A stretch of 64,000 bases of DNA. Origin: Bacteroidota bacterium. Lineage in GTDB: Bacteria > Bacteroidota > Bacteroidia > Chitinophagales > JADIYW01. Both the position numbers and the translations under genes were made by a program. The notes beneath the pieces are model-generated. The model was not told the DNA's origin. It saw nothing but the letters and a program-made list of their open reading frames with translations, and ran no database searches. Shown here piece by piece: positions 36,601-45,015 of this stretch (the stretch's first letter is position 1; the number at the start of each line of letters is the position of its first letter). The stretch covers positions 1 through 64,000 of the forward strand of contig JADIYW010000036.1 of assembly GCA_016705125.1 (NCBI GenBank), read 5' to 3'.

Positions 36601-38010
36601 CTGAATTGCTTTTCCCTCAATTAATTTTGGCTGAAAAGCTTGAATTGAAAGCCTGTGTAATGTAGGAGCTCTATTCAATAATACAGGATGCCCTTTCATT
36701 ATATTTTCAAGGATATCCCAAATTACAGCTTCTTTCTTGTCAACTAATTTTTTTGCAGACTTAACGGTTTTAACTATACCTCTTTCTATTAGTTTTCTAA
36801 TAATAAACGGTTTAAATAATTCCGCAGACATGTCCTTAGGAAGTCCACATTCATGCAATTTTAATTCAGGACCTACAACAATTACCGAACGACCAGAGTA
36901 GTCAACCCTTTTTCCTAATAAATTTTGACGGAAACGACCTTGTTTACCCTTTAAGTTATCACTTAATGATTTTAAAGCCCTTCCACCTTCTGCTTTTACT
37001 GCATTTGATTTTCTAGAATTATCGAATAGAGAATCTACAGATTCCTGTAACATTCTTTTTTCATTTCTCAAGATTACCTCAGGCGCTTTGATTTCAATTA
37101 GTCGCTTCAAACGATTATTTCTGATAATTACTCTACGGTATAGGTCATTTAAATCAGAAGATGCGAACCTTCCTCCATCAAGTGGAACCAATGGTCGTAA
37201 TTCAGGTGGCACTACTGGCAAATATTGAACAACCATCCATTCTGGTTTGTTTTCAATTCGTTCATTTGCCTCTCTAAATGCTTCTACAACACTTAATCTT
37301 TTAAGTGCTTCAGATTTTCTTTGTTGAGAAGTTTCAGTAGATGCTTTATGTCTTAAATTCGCAGCCATTTTGGTCAGTTCAAGCCGAGAAAGGAGTGCTT
37401 GAATTGCTTCTCCACCCATTTTAGCTATAAACTTATTAGGATCCTCATCTGGCAAGTGCTGATTATCTTTTGGAAGAGCATCCAAAATATCTAAATATTC
37501 TTCCTCAGTAATTAAGTCTAAATATTCGTGCGTTTTAGTATCTCCATTTACAGCAATACCTTCAGTAAGAATACCCGGATTAACAACTACAAATCTTTCG
37601 TAATAAACAATCGATTCTAATTTCTTAGAAGATAAACCTAATAGATAACCAATTTTGTTAGGCAAAGACTTAAAGTACCAAATATGAACAACTGGAACCA
37701 CCAATTTGATGTGTCCCATTCGTTCTCTTCTAACTTTTTTCTCCGTTACCTCAACTCCACATCGATCACAAACAATACCTTTATAACGAATTCTCTTATA
37801 CTTTCCACAATAACATTCAAAATCTTTTGTTGGTCCAAAAATTCTTTCACAAAAAAGACCTTCCATTTCAGGTTTATAGGTCCTATAGTTAATCGTTTCT
37901 GGTTTTTTTACCTCTCCAAAAGACCTTTCTAAAATAACATCAGGAGATGCCAATTTAATGGTAATGGTGGTAAAATTTGGGTTGATTTTGCTTTCCCTTT
38001 TGAAAGACAT
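33685..38010 (-). CDS. rpoC: DNA-directed RNA polymerase subunit beta'
   Basis: Largest RNA polymerase subunit, 1441 residues. The N-terminal zinc-binding cysteines (CYCGKYKRIRYKGIVCDRCG, residues 71-90), the catalytic magnesium loop NADFDGDQMAVH, the bridge and trigger regions (GARGSKQQIKQLAGIRGLMA) and the second zinc site (CGTLRG, CVKCYGRNL) are all intact. The length and internal insert fit Bacteroidota RpoC. It starts 27 bases after rpoB and is followed by a strong terminator. Confidence 0.98.
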   Translation of the reverse strand: MSFKRESKINPNFTTITIKLASPDVILERSFGEVKKPETINYRTYKPEMEGLFCERIFGPTKDFECYCGKYKRIRYKGIVCDRCGVEVTEKKVRRERMGHIKLVVPVVHIWYFKSLPNKIGYLLGLSSKKLESIVYYERFVVVNPGILTEGIAVNGDTKTHEYLDLITEEEYLDILDALPKDNQHLPDEDPNKFIAKMGGEAIQALLSRLELTKMAANLRHKASTETSQQRKSEALKRLSVVEAFREANERIENKPEWMVVQYLPVVPPELRPLVPLDGGRFASSDLNDLYRRVIIRNNRLKRLIEIKAPEVILRNEKRMLQESVDSLFDNSRKSNAVKAEGGRALKSLSDNLKGKQGRFRQNLLGKRVDYSGRSVIVVGPELKLHECGLPKDMSAELFKPFIIRKLIERGIVKTVKSAKKLVDKKEAVIWDILENIMKGHPVLLNRAPTLHRLSIQAFQPKLIEGKAIQLHPLVCTAFNADFDGDQMAVHVPLSNASILEAQLLMLASHNVLNPQNGSPITIPSQDMVLGLYYLSKGKRTTKEEKIIGEGARYYSAEEAIIAFNEGKAHLNAFVKVKARVKEGNEFVHKVIETTIGRLIINEVMPEEVGYVNVLLTKGALKKVIGDVLALTNIPRVVKFLDDIKEIGFRWAFKGGLSFGIDDLIIPEVKTSLLENAGKEVDEIMASYNMGLITNNERYNQIVDIWTRADANLTEVLMKEISTNKQGFNSVFMMLDSGARGSKQQIKQLAGIRGLMAKPRKSGSTGGEIIENPILSNFKDGLSVLEYFISTHGARKGLADTALKTADAGYLTRRLVDVAQDVVINAEDCGTLRGISTSALKDNEDIVEPLFERIVGRTSLNDVYHPITRELIVGEGELINELIAGVIEESPIETVEIRSVLTCELKRGVCVKCYGRNLSSNRIAQMGDAVGIMAAQSIGEPGTQLTLRTFHVGGVASGVATESQMFAKFDGKLEFDGIKTVSLTEDDGTIKEIVTSRTGEIRIVDKDLDRVMISNHIPYGSTLSVKAGKAIKKGDVMCSWDPFNAVIVSEYDGVSKFEHIIENITYREESDEQTGYREKVAIEPRDKKKIPSIGVADAKGELIYSYSIPVGSHIVLEDKSPVKMGQVIIKIPRALSKVRDITGGLPRVTELFEARNPSNPAKVSEIDGVVSFGKVKRGNREVSITSKDGVIRKYLVPLTKHILVQDGDFIKAGIPLSDGAITPIDILKIKGPAALQSYLVNEVQEVYRLQGVRINDKHIESIVRQMMKDVLVDDPGDTKFLEKTTVDKYEFIQHNDWIYDKKVITKAGDSQTLIEGQIVTLRQVREENSFLKRNDKKLVEFRDAIPATSSPVLRGITKASLGTSSWISAASFQETTKVLNQAAISGSIDYMLGLKENVIVGHRIPAGTGQKVFEDIIVGSKEEYDRMLFSKNKKSLEEDYE

Positions 38011-38037
38011 ATTTTTCTCTTTTAAACGTTAAACAAA

Positions 38038-41000
38038 TTAATTGAAATCCATATCCAGTCCCAAACCTCTTAGTTCATGAACCAATACATTGAATGATTC
38101 AGGAATATTAGATTCAGGAAGATTGTCGCCTTTTACAATAGCTTCATAAGCTTTTGCTCTTCCGAATATATCATCAGATTTATAAGTAAGCAATTCTTGT
38201 AAGATATTAGAAGCTCCATAGGCTTCCAAAGCCCATACTTCCATCTCTCCCAATCTTTGACCTCCAAATTGCGCCTTTCCTCCAAGTGGTTGTTGAGTTA
38301 TCAATGAATATGGTCCGATCGAACGAGCATGCATTTTATCATCAATCATGTGACTCAACTTAAGCATGTAAATAACTCCAACTGTTGTTTTTTGGTGGAA
38401 TCTTTCGCCTGTTTCACCATCATATAAATAAGTATGTCCTAATCTCGGCAATTTAGCTTGCTCAATATAATCTTCAATTTCCTCTACAGAGGCTCCGTCA
38501 AAAATTGGAGTAGCAAATTTAACCCCTAATTCTTTTCCGGCCCAAGCTAAAACTGACTCATAGATTTGTCCAATATTCATCCTCGATGGTACACCAAGCG
38601 GATTTAATACGATATCAACTGGCGTTCCATCTTCTAAGAAAGGCATATCCTCAGCTCTAACAATACGAGCTACAATTCCTTTATTTCCGTGACGACCAGC
38701 CATTTTATCACCTACTTTCAATTTACGTTTTTTAGCTACATAAACTTTAGCTAATTTTAAAACGCCTGATGGTAGTTCATCTCCAATGCTAATATTGAAT
38801 TTCTCTCTTTTAAATCGACCAATTTCTTCGTTGGCTTTGATACTGAAATTGTTTAAAAGATGTTTAACTAAATCATTAGTTTCTGTTTCCTTCACCCATT
38901 CTCTTGAATCCAATTCTGGGAAATTCAAACTAGCCAATAATTTATCTGTTAATTTAGCACCTTTTGGAACTACTTCTTCACCATAGCTATTTTTGATACC
39001 TTGTGTAGTTTTGTTTCCTACAAGCAACATCAATTTTTCGATAAGAATTTTTTTAATTTCTTCAAGATTTTTGAAATGAATTTTTTCTAATCTATCCAAT
39101 TCCGTTTTCTCTTTACTTTTAAAATTTTTGTCTTTTCTAGCTTTCTGAAAAAGTTTTTTATCAATTACAACGCCCACAGTTGATGGAGGTGCTTTGAAAG
39201 AAGCATCTTTTACATCACCTGCTTTGTCTCCAAAAATGGCCCGCAAAAGTTTCTCTTCTGGTGTAGGATCAGTTTCCCCTTTCGGCGTAATTTTTCCTAT
39301 TAAAATATCACCTTCTTTTACATGAGCCCCAATTCTAATAATTCCATTTTCATCTAAATGGCGAGTAGCTTCTTCGGATACGTTTGGAATATCATTCGTC
39401 AATTCTTCTTCTCCAAGTTTGGTATCTCTTACGTCCATTTCAAACTCAGTAATATGAATTGAAGTAAACAAGTCTTCTCTTACAACTCTTTCAGAAATTA
39501 CGATAGCATCCTCAAAATTATACCCTTTCCAAGGCATGAAAGCAACCATTAGGTTTCTACCCAATGCAAGCTCACCATTTTGTGTTGCATAACCTTCACA
39601 AAGTATTTGACCCTCTATTACTTTATCTCCTTTCCTTACAATTGGACGAAGATTCATACAAGATCCTTGATTTGTTCTTTTAAACTTGATTAAATCATAT
39701 GTTTTAACGTCATCTTCAAAGCTTATAATACGATCATTGTCCGTTCTTTCATAACGAATTTTGATTTTCATTGAATCTACATATTCAACAGTACCACTTC
39801 CTTCAGCATTTAAAAGTACTCTAGAGTCTTTAGCTACTTTTCCCTCTAAACCTGTACCAACAATTGGTGCCTCAGGTCTAAGCAATGGAACAGCTTGACG
39901 TTGCATGTTTGATCCCATCAATGCACGGTTCGCGTCATCATTTTCCAAGAAAGGAATCATTGACGCAGAAACACCCACAATTTGATTTGGAGCAACATCC
40001 ATATACTGCATATCTTCCTCAGGATTTTCTACATCGATAACAGGAAAATCTCCCTGCTTTCTGCATTTAACCTTTTTATCTATAAAGCTACCCTTTCCGT
40101 CTATTTTAGCATTCGATTGGGCAATCAATTTCGTGTCTTCTTCTTCAGCAGAAAGATAAATTACTGAATCTCCTAGCGCAACTTTTTGGTCCGAAACAGG
40201 CCTATATGGTGTTTCGATAAAGCCCATTTTATTAATCTTAGCATGCACACATAGCGTAGAAATCAAACCGATATTCGGTCCTTCCGGCGTTTCTATTGTA
40301 CACAAACGACCATAATGAGAATAGTGAACGTCCCTTACCTCAAAGCCTGCTCTTTCTCTACTTAATCCTCCAGGTCCTAGCGCTGAAATTCTTCTTTTAT
40401 GTGTTATTTCAGAAAGTGGATTGGTTTGGTCTAAGAATTGTGACAATTGACTTGTTCCAAAGAATGAATTAATAACAGACGAAAGTGTCCGAGCATTAAT
40501 TAAATCTATTGGAGTAAAAACCTCATTATCTCTAACGTTCATTCGCTCTCGAATTGTTCTAGCCATTCTAGCCAAACCAACTCCAAATTGAGCATACAAT
40601 TGTTCACCAACTGTTCTAACTCTTCTATTGCTTAAATGGTCAATATCATCAATTTCTGCTTTTTGATTAACTAATCTAATCAAATAATTTACAATTGAAA
40701 CAATATCTTCTCTAGTTAAAACCCTAGTTTCGTTATTCGGTGCAAGGCTTAATTTTTTATTTATTTTATAACGTCCTACTTCACCCAAATCGTACCGTTT
40801 ATCGGAGAAGAATAATTTTTCAATTATACCTCTAGCAGTTTCTTCGTCAGGTGGATCTGAACCTCTTAATTGTCTATATATATGTTGTAAAGCCTCAATT
40901 TCAGAGTTAGAAGTGTCTTTTTGAAGCGTATTAAAGATAATAGAATAATCCTCAGTTAAATCCTCTTTTTGTAAAATGATTGTTTTAACTTCAGAATCAA

Positions 41001-41862
41001 TAATTAAATTGATGTTTCTTTCATCCAAAATAGTATCTCTTTCAAGGATTACTTCATTTCGTTCAATTGAAACTACCTCACCAGTATCCTCGTCAACGAA
41101 ATCTTCCATCCAAGACTTAAGCACTCTAGCTGCTAATTTTTGTCCTATATTTTTTTCTAATGTTTTTTTGCTTACTTCAATTTCATTGGCTAAACCAAAT
41201 AAGGTCAAAATTTGCTTATCTGTATCATATCCAATTGCACGAAGTAGCGTAGTAACAGGAAATTTCTTTTTCCTATCAATATATGCATACATAACATTAT
41301 TAATGTCAGTAGCAAATTCCATCCAAGCTCCTTTAAAAGGAATTACTCTTGCAGAGAATATTTTTGTTCCATTTGGATGGAAGCTCATTCCAAAAAACAC
41401 ACCTGGCGACCTGTGTAATTGAGAAACAATAACTCTTTCGGAACCATTAATAATAAAAGTACCCTTTTCGGTCATATAAGGAATATTACCTAAGAATACA
41501 TCTTGTACAATGGTTTGGAAATCAATATGTTCTTCGTCATTACAAGAAAGCCTTAATTTAGCTTTCAATGGAACACTATAGGTGAGTCCTCTTTCAATAC
41601 ACTCCTCGATTGTATACCTTGGAGGATCGACAAAATAATCCAAAAACTCCAATAAGAAAATATTTCGCGCATCAGTAATGGGAAAATTTTCTGCAAACAC
41701 TCTAAATAAACCTTCATTTTGACGATTATCTGGAGTTGTTTCTAACTGGAAAAAATCCTTAAAGGATTTTACTTGTATATCAAGAAGGTTTGGAGCGTTG
41801 TAAGCAGATGGAATTTTTCCAAAATTAATCCGCTCTGTTTTACCTTTCACGATGTTGGCCAT
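38038..41862 (-). CDS. rpoB: DNA-directed RNA polymerase subunit beta
   Basis: RNA polymerase beta subunit, about 1274 residues. The rifampicin-pocket region reads FFGTSQLSQFLDQTNPLSEI and KRRISALGPGGLSRERAGFE, the wild-type-like sequence, so no resistance change is evident at the usual Asp, His-equivalent or Ser sites that I can inspect by eye (the His position is Lys-containing THKRR). Other signatures: GDKMAGRHGNKG and the end ELRGLGLDM. ATG 41862 (MANIVKGKTERINFGK) is chosen over the 15-codon upstream extension, which reads through the rplL-rpoB spacer. A strong hairpin lies 29 bases upstream. Confidence 0.97.
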   Translation of the reverse strand: MANIVKGKTERINFGKIPSAYNAPNLLDIQVKSFKDFFQLETTPDNRQNEGLFRVFAENFPITDARNIFLLEFLDYFVDPPRYTIEECIERGLTYSVPLKAKLRLSCNDEEHIDFQTIVQDVFLGNIPYMTEKGTFIINGSERVIVSQLHRSPGVFFGMSFHPNGTKIFSARVIPFKGAWMEFATDINNVMYAYIDRKKKFPVTTLLRAIGYDTDKQILTLFGLANEIEVSKKTLEKNIGQKLAARVLKSWMEDFVDEDTGEVVSIERNEVILERDTILDERNINLIIDSEVKTIILQKEDLTEDYSIIFNTLQKDTSNSEIEALQHIYRQLRGSDPPDEETARGIIEKLFFSDKRYDLGEVGRYKINKKLSLAPNNETRVLTREDIVSIVNYLIRLVNQKAEIDDIDHLSNRRVRTVGEQLYAQFGVGLARMARTIRERMNVRDNEVFTPIDLINARTLSSVINSFFGTSQLSQFLDQTNPLSEITHKRRISALGPGGLSRERAGFEVRDVHYSHYGRLCTIETPEGPNIGLISTLCVHAKINKMGFIETPYRPVSDQKVALGDSVIYLSAEEEDTKLIAQSNAKIDGKGSFIDKKVKCRKQGDFPVIDVENPEEDMQYMDVAPNQIVGVSASMIPFLENDDANRALMGSNMQRQAVPLLRPEAPIVGTGLEGKVAKDSRVLLNAEGSGTVEYVDSMKIKIRYERTDNDRIISFEDDVKTYDLIKFKRTNQGSCMNLRPIVRKGDKVIEGQILCEGYATQNGELALGRNLMVAFMPWKGYNFEDAIVISERVVREDLFTSIHITEFEMDVRDTKLGEEELTNDIPNVSEEATRHLDENGIIRIGAHVKEGDILIGKITPKGETDPTPEEKLLRAIFGDKAGDVKDASFKAPPSTVGVVIDKKLFQKARKDKNFKSKEKTELDRLEKIHFKNLEEIKKILIEKLMLLVGNKTTQGIKNSYGEEVVPKGAKLTDKLLASLNFPELDSREWVKETETNDLVKHLLNNFSIKANEEIGRFKREKFNISIGDELPSGVLKLAKVYVAKKRKLKVGDKMAGRHGNKGIVARIVRAEDMPFLEDGTPVDIVLNPLGVPSRMNIGQIYESVLAWAGKELGVKFATPIFDGASVEEIEDYIEQAKLPRLGHTYLYDGETGERFHQKTTVGVIYMLKLSHMIDDKMHARSIGPYSLITQQPLGGKAQFGGQRLGEMEVWALEAYGASNILQELLTYKSDDIFGRAKAYEAIVKGDNLPESNIPESFNVLVHELRGLGLDMDFN

Positions 41863-41890
41863 AGAAGAAATTATTTTTTTAATAAATAAG

Positions 41891-41924
41891 TAAGTGTCTT
41901 GCCCCATTTAAGGCAAGACACTTA
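41891..41924 (-). promoter_or_regulatory. hairpin in the rplL-rpoB spacer (attenuator or RNA-processing site)
   Basis: TAAGTGTCTTGCC (41891-41903) pairs perfectly with GGCAAGACACTTA (41912-41924) around an 8-base loop. It is the only long structure in the 90-base spacer. On the reverse strand it is followed by TTACTTATTTATT rather than an uninterrupted T run, so partial termination or cleavage is more plausible than full termination, since rpoBC has no other visible promoter. Confidence 0.75.
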
Positions 41925-41952
41925 TAGTTTTGCGGCAACCCGCACAGTCAAA

Positions 41953-42333
41953 TTACTTGATTTCAACCTCAGCACCAGACTCTTCAAGTTTAGCTTTAAG
42001 ATCGTCAGCTTCAGCTTTACTAACACCTTCTTTAACAGGTTTAGGAGCTCCGTCAACTAAATCTTTTGCTTCTTTAAGTCCAAGTCCAGTTAAGTCTTTT
42101 ACAACTTTAACTACTGCTAATTTTGTAGCGCCTGCGCTTTTAAGAATAACATCAAAAGATGTTTTTTCTTCAACCACAGCAGCTTCGCTACCACCACCAC
42201 CACCAGCAACCATTACAGGTGCAGCAGCAGCAGGCTCAATACCATAATCTGCTTTTAAAATTCCAGCCAATTCGTTTACCTCTTTTACTGTAAGGCTTAC
42301 TAATTGTTCAGCAAATGCTTTTAAATCTACCAT
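41953..42333 (-). CDS. rplL: 50S ribosomal protein L7/L12
   Basis: Ribosomal stalk protein that recruits translation GTPases, 126 residues. N-terminal dimerisation domain (FAEQLVSLTVKEVNELAGIL), Ala/Gly-rich hinge (AAAAPVMVAGGGGG) and the C-terminal factor-binding domain (KTSFDVILKSAGATKLAVVK, GLKEAKDLVDGAPKPVKEGV). Normal length. It follows rplJ by 28 bases and is separated from rpoB by a hairpin. Confidence 0.98.
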   Translation of the reverse strand: MVDLKAFAEQLVSLTVKEVNELAGILKADYGIEPAAAAPVMVAGGGGGSEAAVVEEKTSFDVILKSAGATKLAVVKVVKDLTGLGLKEAKDLVDGAPKPVKEGVSKAEADDLKAKLEESGAEVEIK

Positions 42334-42361
42334 TGTTAACTTTTTTAGTTAGGATTAAAAA

Positions 42362-42892
42362 TTAATTACTTTCTTTTTCGGATAATGTTTTAAGAATTCC
42401 AGCTAGTTTGTTTCCGCCAGACTGTAACGCACTTATTACGTTTTGAGCTGGTGATTGTAACATACCTATAATCTCTCCGATTAATTGATCTTTAGATTTC
42501 AAATTCACAAGATCTTCTAAGGATGCCTCTCCCAAATAGATAGAAGAATCGATATACGCTCCTTTTAATGCAGGTTTTGTTACCGCAGCAGCTTTTCTAA
42601 ATTCTTTAATCAATTTTGCAGGAGCATTTCCGTTTTCGGCGAACAAGATGGCTGTTGGGCCAGCAAGTACTGTATCCAATTCTTCGCTATTTTTTCCGGC
42701 AGCTACTAATGCTTTTTTAATTAGTGTGTTTTTAGCAACTTGAAGTCCGATGCCTTTTTCAAAGCAGCTTCTTCTCAATTTGTTTACAACTTCAACAGTA
42801 AGGCCAGAAGCATCAGCAAAGTAGAAATATGAACTTGCACCAAACTTTTCAGTTAGGCCATCAATTACACCTTGTTTTTCAACTTTGTTCAT
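42362..42892 (-). CDS. rplJ: 50S ribosomal protein L10
   Basis: Base of the L7/L12 stalk, 176 residues, with the L10 pattern YFADASGLTVEVVNKLRRSC, GLQVAKNTLIKKAL and LAGPTAILFAE. The C-terminal helix that binds L12 dimers (GEIIGMLQSPAQNVISALQS) is present. In other bacteria L10 with L12 represses its own mRNA; here only a short hairpin precedes the start. Confidence 0.97.
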   Translation of the reverse strand: MNKVEKQGVIDGLTEKFGASSYFYFADASGLTVEVVNKLRRSCFEKGIGLQVAKNTLIKKALVAAGKNSEELDTVLAGPTAILFAENGNAPAKLIKEFRKAAAVTKPALKGAYIDSSIYLGEASLEDLVNLKSKDQLIGEIIGMLQSPAQNVISALQSGGNKLAGILKTLSEKESN

Positions 42893-42906
42893 TGTACTTC
42901 ATTTTT

Positions 42907-42920
42907 TGGGTTAAAACCCA
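42907..42920 (-). promoter_or_regulatory. small hairpin just before rplJ
   Basis: TGGGT/ACCCA around a 4-base loop lies 15 bases before the rplJ ATG in the 38-base rplA-rplJ spacer. It could modulate L10 translation but is too short to call a known autoregulatory leader. Confidence 0.25.
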
Positions 42921-42930
42921 TTGTGAATAA

Positions 42931-43626
42931 TTAAATTCCTGGGATGCTTTTAATATCTACTTCAATAGATGGACTCATAGTCGATGACATGAATAAACTT
43001 TTGAAATAAATACCTTTTGCAGCGGATGGTTTCATTCTGGCCAATGTAACAATGAGTTCTTTGGCATTCTCCATAATCTCCTTTGGACCAAAATTTATCC
43101 TACCAATGGAAGCGTGAACGATTCCAAACTTGTCAACCCTAAAGGCAATTTTACCTTTCTTCACTTCTCTTACTGCATCACCAACATTATCGGTAACCGT
43201 TCCAGATTTAGGGTTAGGCATCAAGTTGCGTGGACCAAGTACTTTACCTAGCCTGCCGATTTTTGGCATTACGTTCGGGGAAGCGATGATTACATCGATA
43301 TCAGTCCAACCGCCGTTGATCTTTTCAATGTATTCATCCAAACCTACATGCTCGGCGCCTGCTGCCTTAGCATCGGCCTCCTTGTCAGGAGTACACAATA
43401 CTAGAACTGTTTTTGTTTTACCAGTACCATGAGGTAAACTTACTGTTCCTCTAATGGCTTGATCTGGTTTTCGTGGATCTACACCTAATCTAATGTGCAA
43501 ATCTACTGAAGAGTTGAACTTCGTTGCGTTCACCTCTTTTACTAAAGCCGATGCTTGGTCAAGACTATAAGTCTTTCCTTTCTCGATTTTAGCATTTACT
43601 ACTTTTCTGTTTTTCGTTACCTTCAC
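42931..43626 (-). CDS. rplA: 50S ribosomal protein L1
   Basis: L1 stalk protein of 231 residues involved in E-site tRNA release. Family blocks: SVDLHIRLGVDPRKPDQAIR, GTVSLPHGTGKTKTVLV, ASPNVMPKIGRLGKVLGPRN and LMPNPKSGTVTDNV. Length is normal. It follows rplK with a 26-base gap, the standard order. Confidence 0.98.
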   Translation of the reverse strand: MKVTKNRKVVNAKIEKGKTYSLDQASALVKEVNATKFNSSVDLHIRLGVDPRKPDQAIRGTVSLPHGTGKTKTVLVLCTPDKEADAKAAGAEHVGLDEYIEKINGGWTDIDVIIASPNVMPKIGRLGKVLGPRNLMPNPKSGTVTDNVGDAVREVKKGKIAFRVDKFGIVHASIGRINFGPKEIMENAKELIVTLARMKPSAAKGIYFKSLFMSSTMSPSIEVDIKSIPGI

Positions 43627-43652
43627 GGTTTTACAATTTTTGTGGTCAACAA

Positions 43653-44096
43653 TTAATTTTCCCAGGGTGCTTTACCTGAAACCGTAATTCCCAAACTTCT
43701 AGCTGTTCCAGCTACCATACTCATTGCTGAATCGATAGTAAAACAGTTTAAGTCAGGCATTTTGATCTCGGCAATTTCCTTTACCTGGTCCCACGATACA
43801 GAGCCAACCTTATTTCTATTAGGTTGTTCTGATCCCTTTTTAGCCTTTGATGCTTCAATTAATAAGTTAGGAGTAGGCGGTGTTTTAATAATGAATGTAA
43901 AAGATTTATCCTTATACACTGTAATTAAAACAGGGACAACTTTACCCATTTTATCTTGTGTAGCAGCGTTAAACTGTTTACAAAATTCCATGATGTTTAC
44001 CCCTTTTGAACCCAAAGCAGGACCTACTGGAGGCGCTGGGTTTGCTGCTCCACCTTTCACTTGAAGCTTTACAAAGGTTTCGATTTCTTTAGCCAT
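43653..44096 (-). CDS. rplK: 50S ribosomal protein L11
   Basis: GTPase-centre ribosomal protein of 147 residues. It has the proline-rich N-terminal start (KLQVKGGAANPAPPVGPALG), the switch region GVNIMEFCKQFNAAT and the C-terminal rRNA-binding part ending in MVAGTARSLGITVSG. It starts three bases after the nusG stop. Confidence 0.98.
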   Translation of the reverse strand: MAKEIETFVKLQVKGGAANPAPPVGPALGSKGVNIMEFCKQFNAATQDKMGKVVPVLITVYKDKSFTFIIKTPPTPNLLIEASKAKKGSEQPNRNKVGSVSWDQVKEIAEIKMPDLNCFTIDSAMSMVAGTARSLGITVSGKAPWEN

Positions 44097-44099
44097 AAT

Positions 44100-44648
44100 T
44101 TATATTACTTTTTCAACTTGCATAAAATTCAACTCCACCGGAGTTTTTCTTCCAAATATCTTTACAATAACTTTTAATTTCTTTTTGTCATCGTATATTT
44201 CTTCTACAGTACCAGTGAAATCATTAAATGGTCCGTCTGTAATTTTTACATTTTCACCTACCAAGAATGGTTCATTCGCCGTATCGCCCATTTCTTGCAT
44301 TTCATCCACTTTCCCTAAGATTCTATTCACTTCACTTTTTCTCAAAGGAATAGGATTTTGTTTTCCTAAGAAGTGAATTACATTAGTTGTTCCTTGAATT
44401 GTAGAAATAATTTCATCATTCATTCTTTTAGGATCAGCCTCTATTAAAAGATATCCTGGAAAGAAGTTTTTCTCATGGATTACTTTTTTTCCATTTTTTA
44501 ATTTATATACTTTTTCAGTAGGCACCAAAATCTGAGGTACAATTTCTCCCCATTTAGACCTAGAAATTTCTAAATCCAAATATTCTTTTAGTTTTTTCTC
44601 CTTGCCACTAACGACTCTGAGTACATACCATTTGTTTTCCTCACTCAT
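44100..44648 (-). CDS. nusG: transcription termination/antitermination factor NusG
   Basis: A 182-residue NusG with the N-terminal NGN domain (KWYVLRVVSGKEKKLKEYL, NFFPGYLLIEAD) that binds the RNA polymerase clamp and the C-terminal KOW domain (VGENVKITDGPFNDFTGTVE) that contacts Rho or S10. Length is normal. It lies 15 bases downstream of secE. Confidence 0.97.
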   Translation of the reverse strand: MSEENKWYVLRVVSGKEKKLKEYLDLEISRSKWGEIVPQILVPTEKVYKLKNGKKVIHEKNFFPGYLLIEADPKRMNDEIISTIQGTTNVIHFLGKQNPIPLRKSEVNRILGKVDEMQEMGDTANEPFLVGENVKITDGPFNDFTGTVEEIYDDKKKLKVIVKIFGRKTPVELNFMQVEKVI

Positions 44649-44663
44649 CCTGAATTCCTATTA

Positions 44664-44864
44664 TTAACCAGCAATTTTGTAAATAATTTTACTAAACAGT
44701 ACGTTAGATGCACCATCAAGTAATCCAATTAGCAATGCTATTATCAAAGCAGCAATTAATACCACAGATGCACTAGCCCTTAAGTCTGGCCATGTAGGCC
44801 AAGTAACCTTGGTCGTCAACTCCGTATATGAGTCTATGAAATATGCTTTTATTTTTTCAAACAT
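44664..44864 (-). CDS. secE: preprotein translocase subunit SecE
   Basis: A 66-residue single-helix SecE that clamps SecY in the inner membrane. The conserved amphipathic segment (ELTTKVTWPTWPDLRASA) precedes one hydrophobic helix. ATG 44864 (MFEKIKAYF) is preferred; the open frame extends into the tRNA-Trp gene, which cannot be coding. Confidence 0.95.
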   Translation of the reverse strand: MFEKIKAYFIDSYTELTTKVTWPTWPDLRASASVVLIAALIIALLIGLLDGASNVLFSKIIYKIAG

Positions 44865-44882
44865 TGTTTTACTTTTATTCTG

Positions 44883-44953
44883 CACGGGCACAAGGATTCG
44901 AACCCTGATCAAAGGTTTTGGAGACCTCTATTCTACCATTGAACTATGCCCGT
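44883..44953 (-). tRNA. tRNA-Trp (anticodon CCA)
   Basis: 71 bases on the reverse strand form a complete cloverleaf: acceptor ACGGGCA/TGCCCGT, discriminator G, anticodon loop CTCCAAA, T-loop GGTTCGAATCC. CCA is not encoded. It lies between tuf and secE, the common bacterial position. Confidence 0.96.
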
Positions 44954-44962
44954 ATAGACTAA

Positions 44963-44997
44963 ATGAAGGCCTTGGGAAAATCCCCAAAAGCCTTCAT
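44963..44997 (-). terminator. hairpin after tuf
   Basis: ATGAAGGC (44963-44970) pairs with GCCTTCAT (44990-44997), and the inner TTGGG/CCCAA also pair. It sits between the tuf stop and tRNA-Trp. The following T run is short, so it may be a partial terminator that lowers expression of secE-nusG and the genes beyond relative to tuf. Confidence 0.6.
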
Positions 44998-45015
44998 AAA
45001 AATCTTCATTTATAA

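Noticed and set aside
41863..41952. Full transcription terminator before rpoB
   Set aside because: The stem is strong but no T run follows and no promoter for rpoB is visible after it, so complete termination would silence rpoBC.
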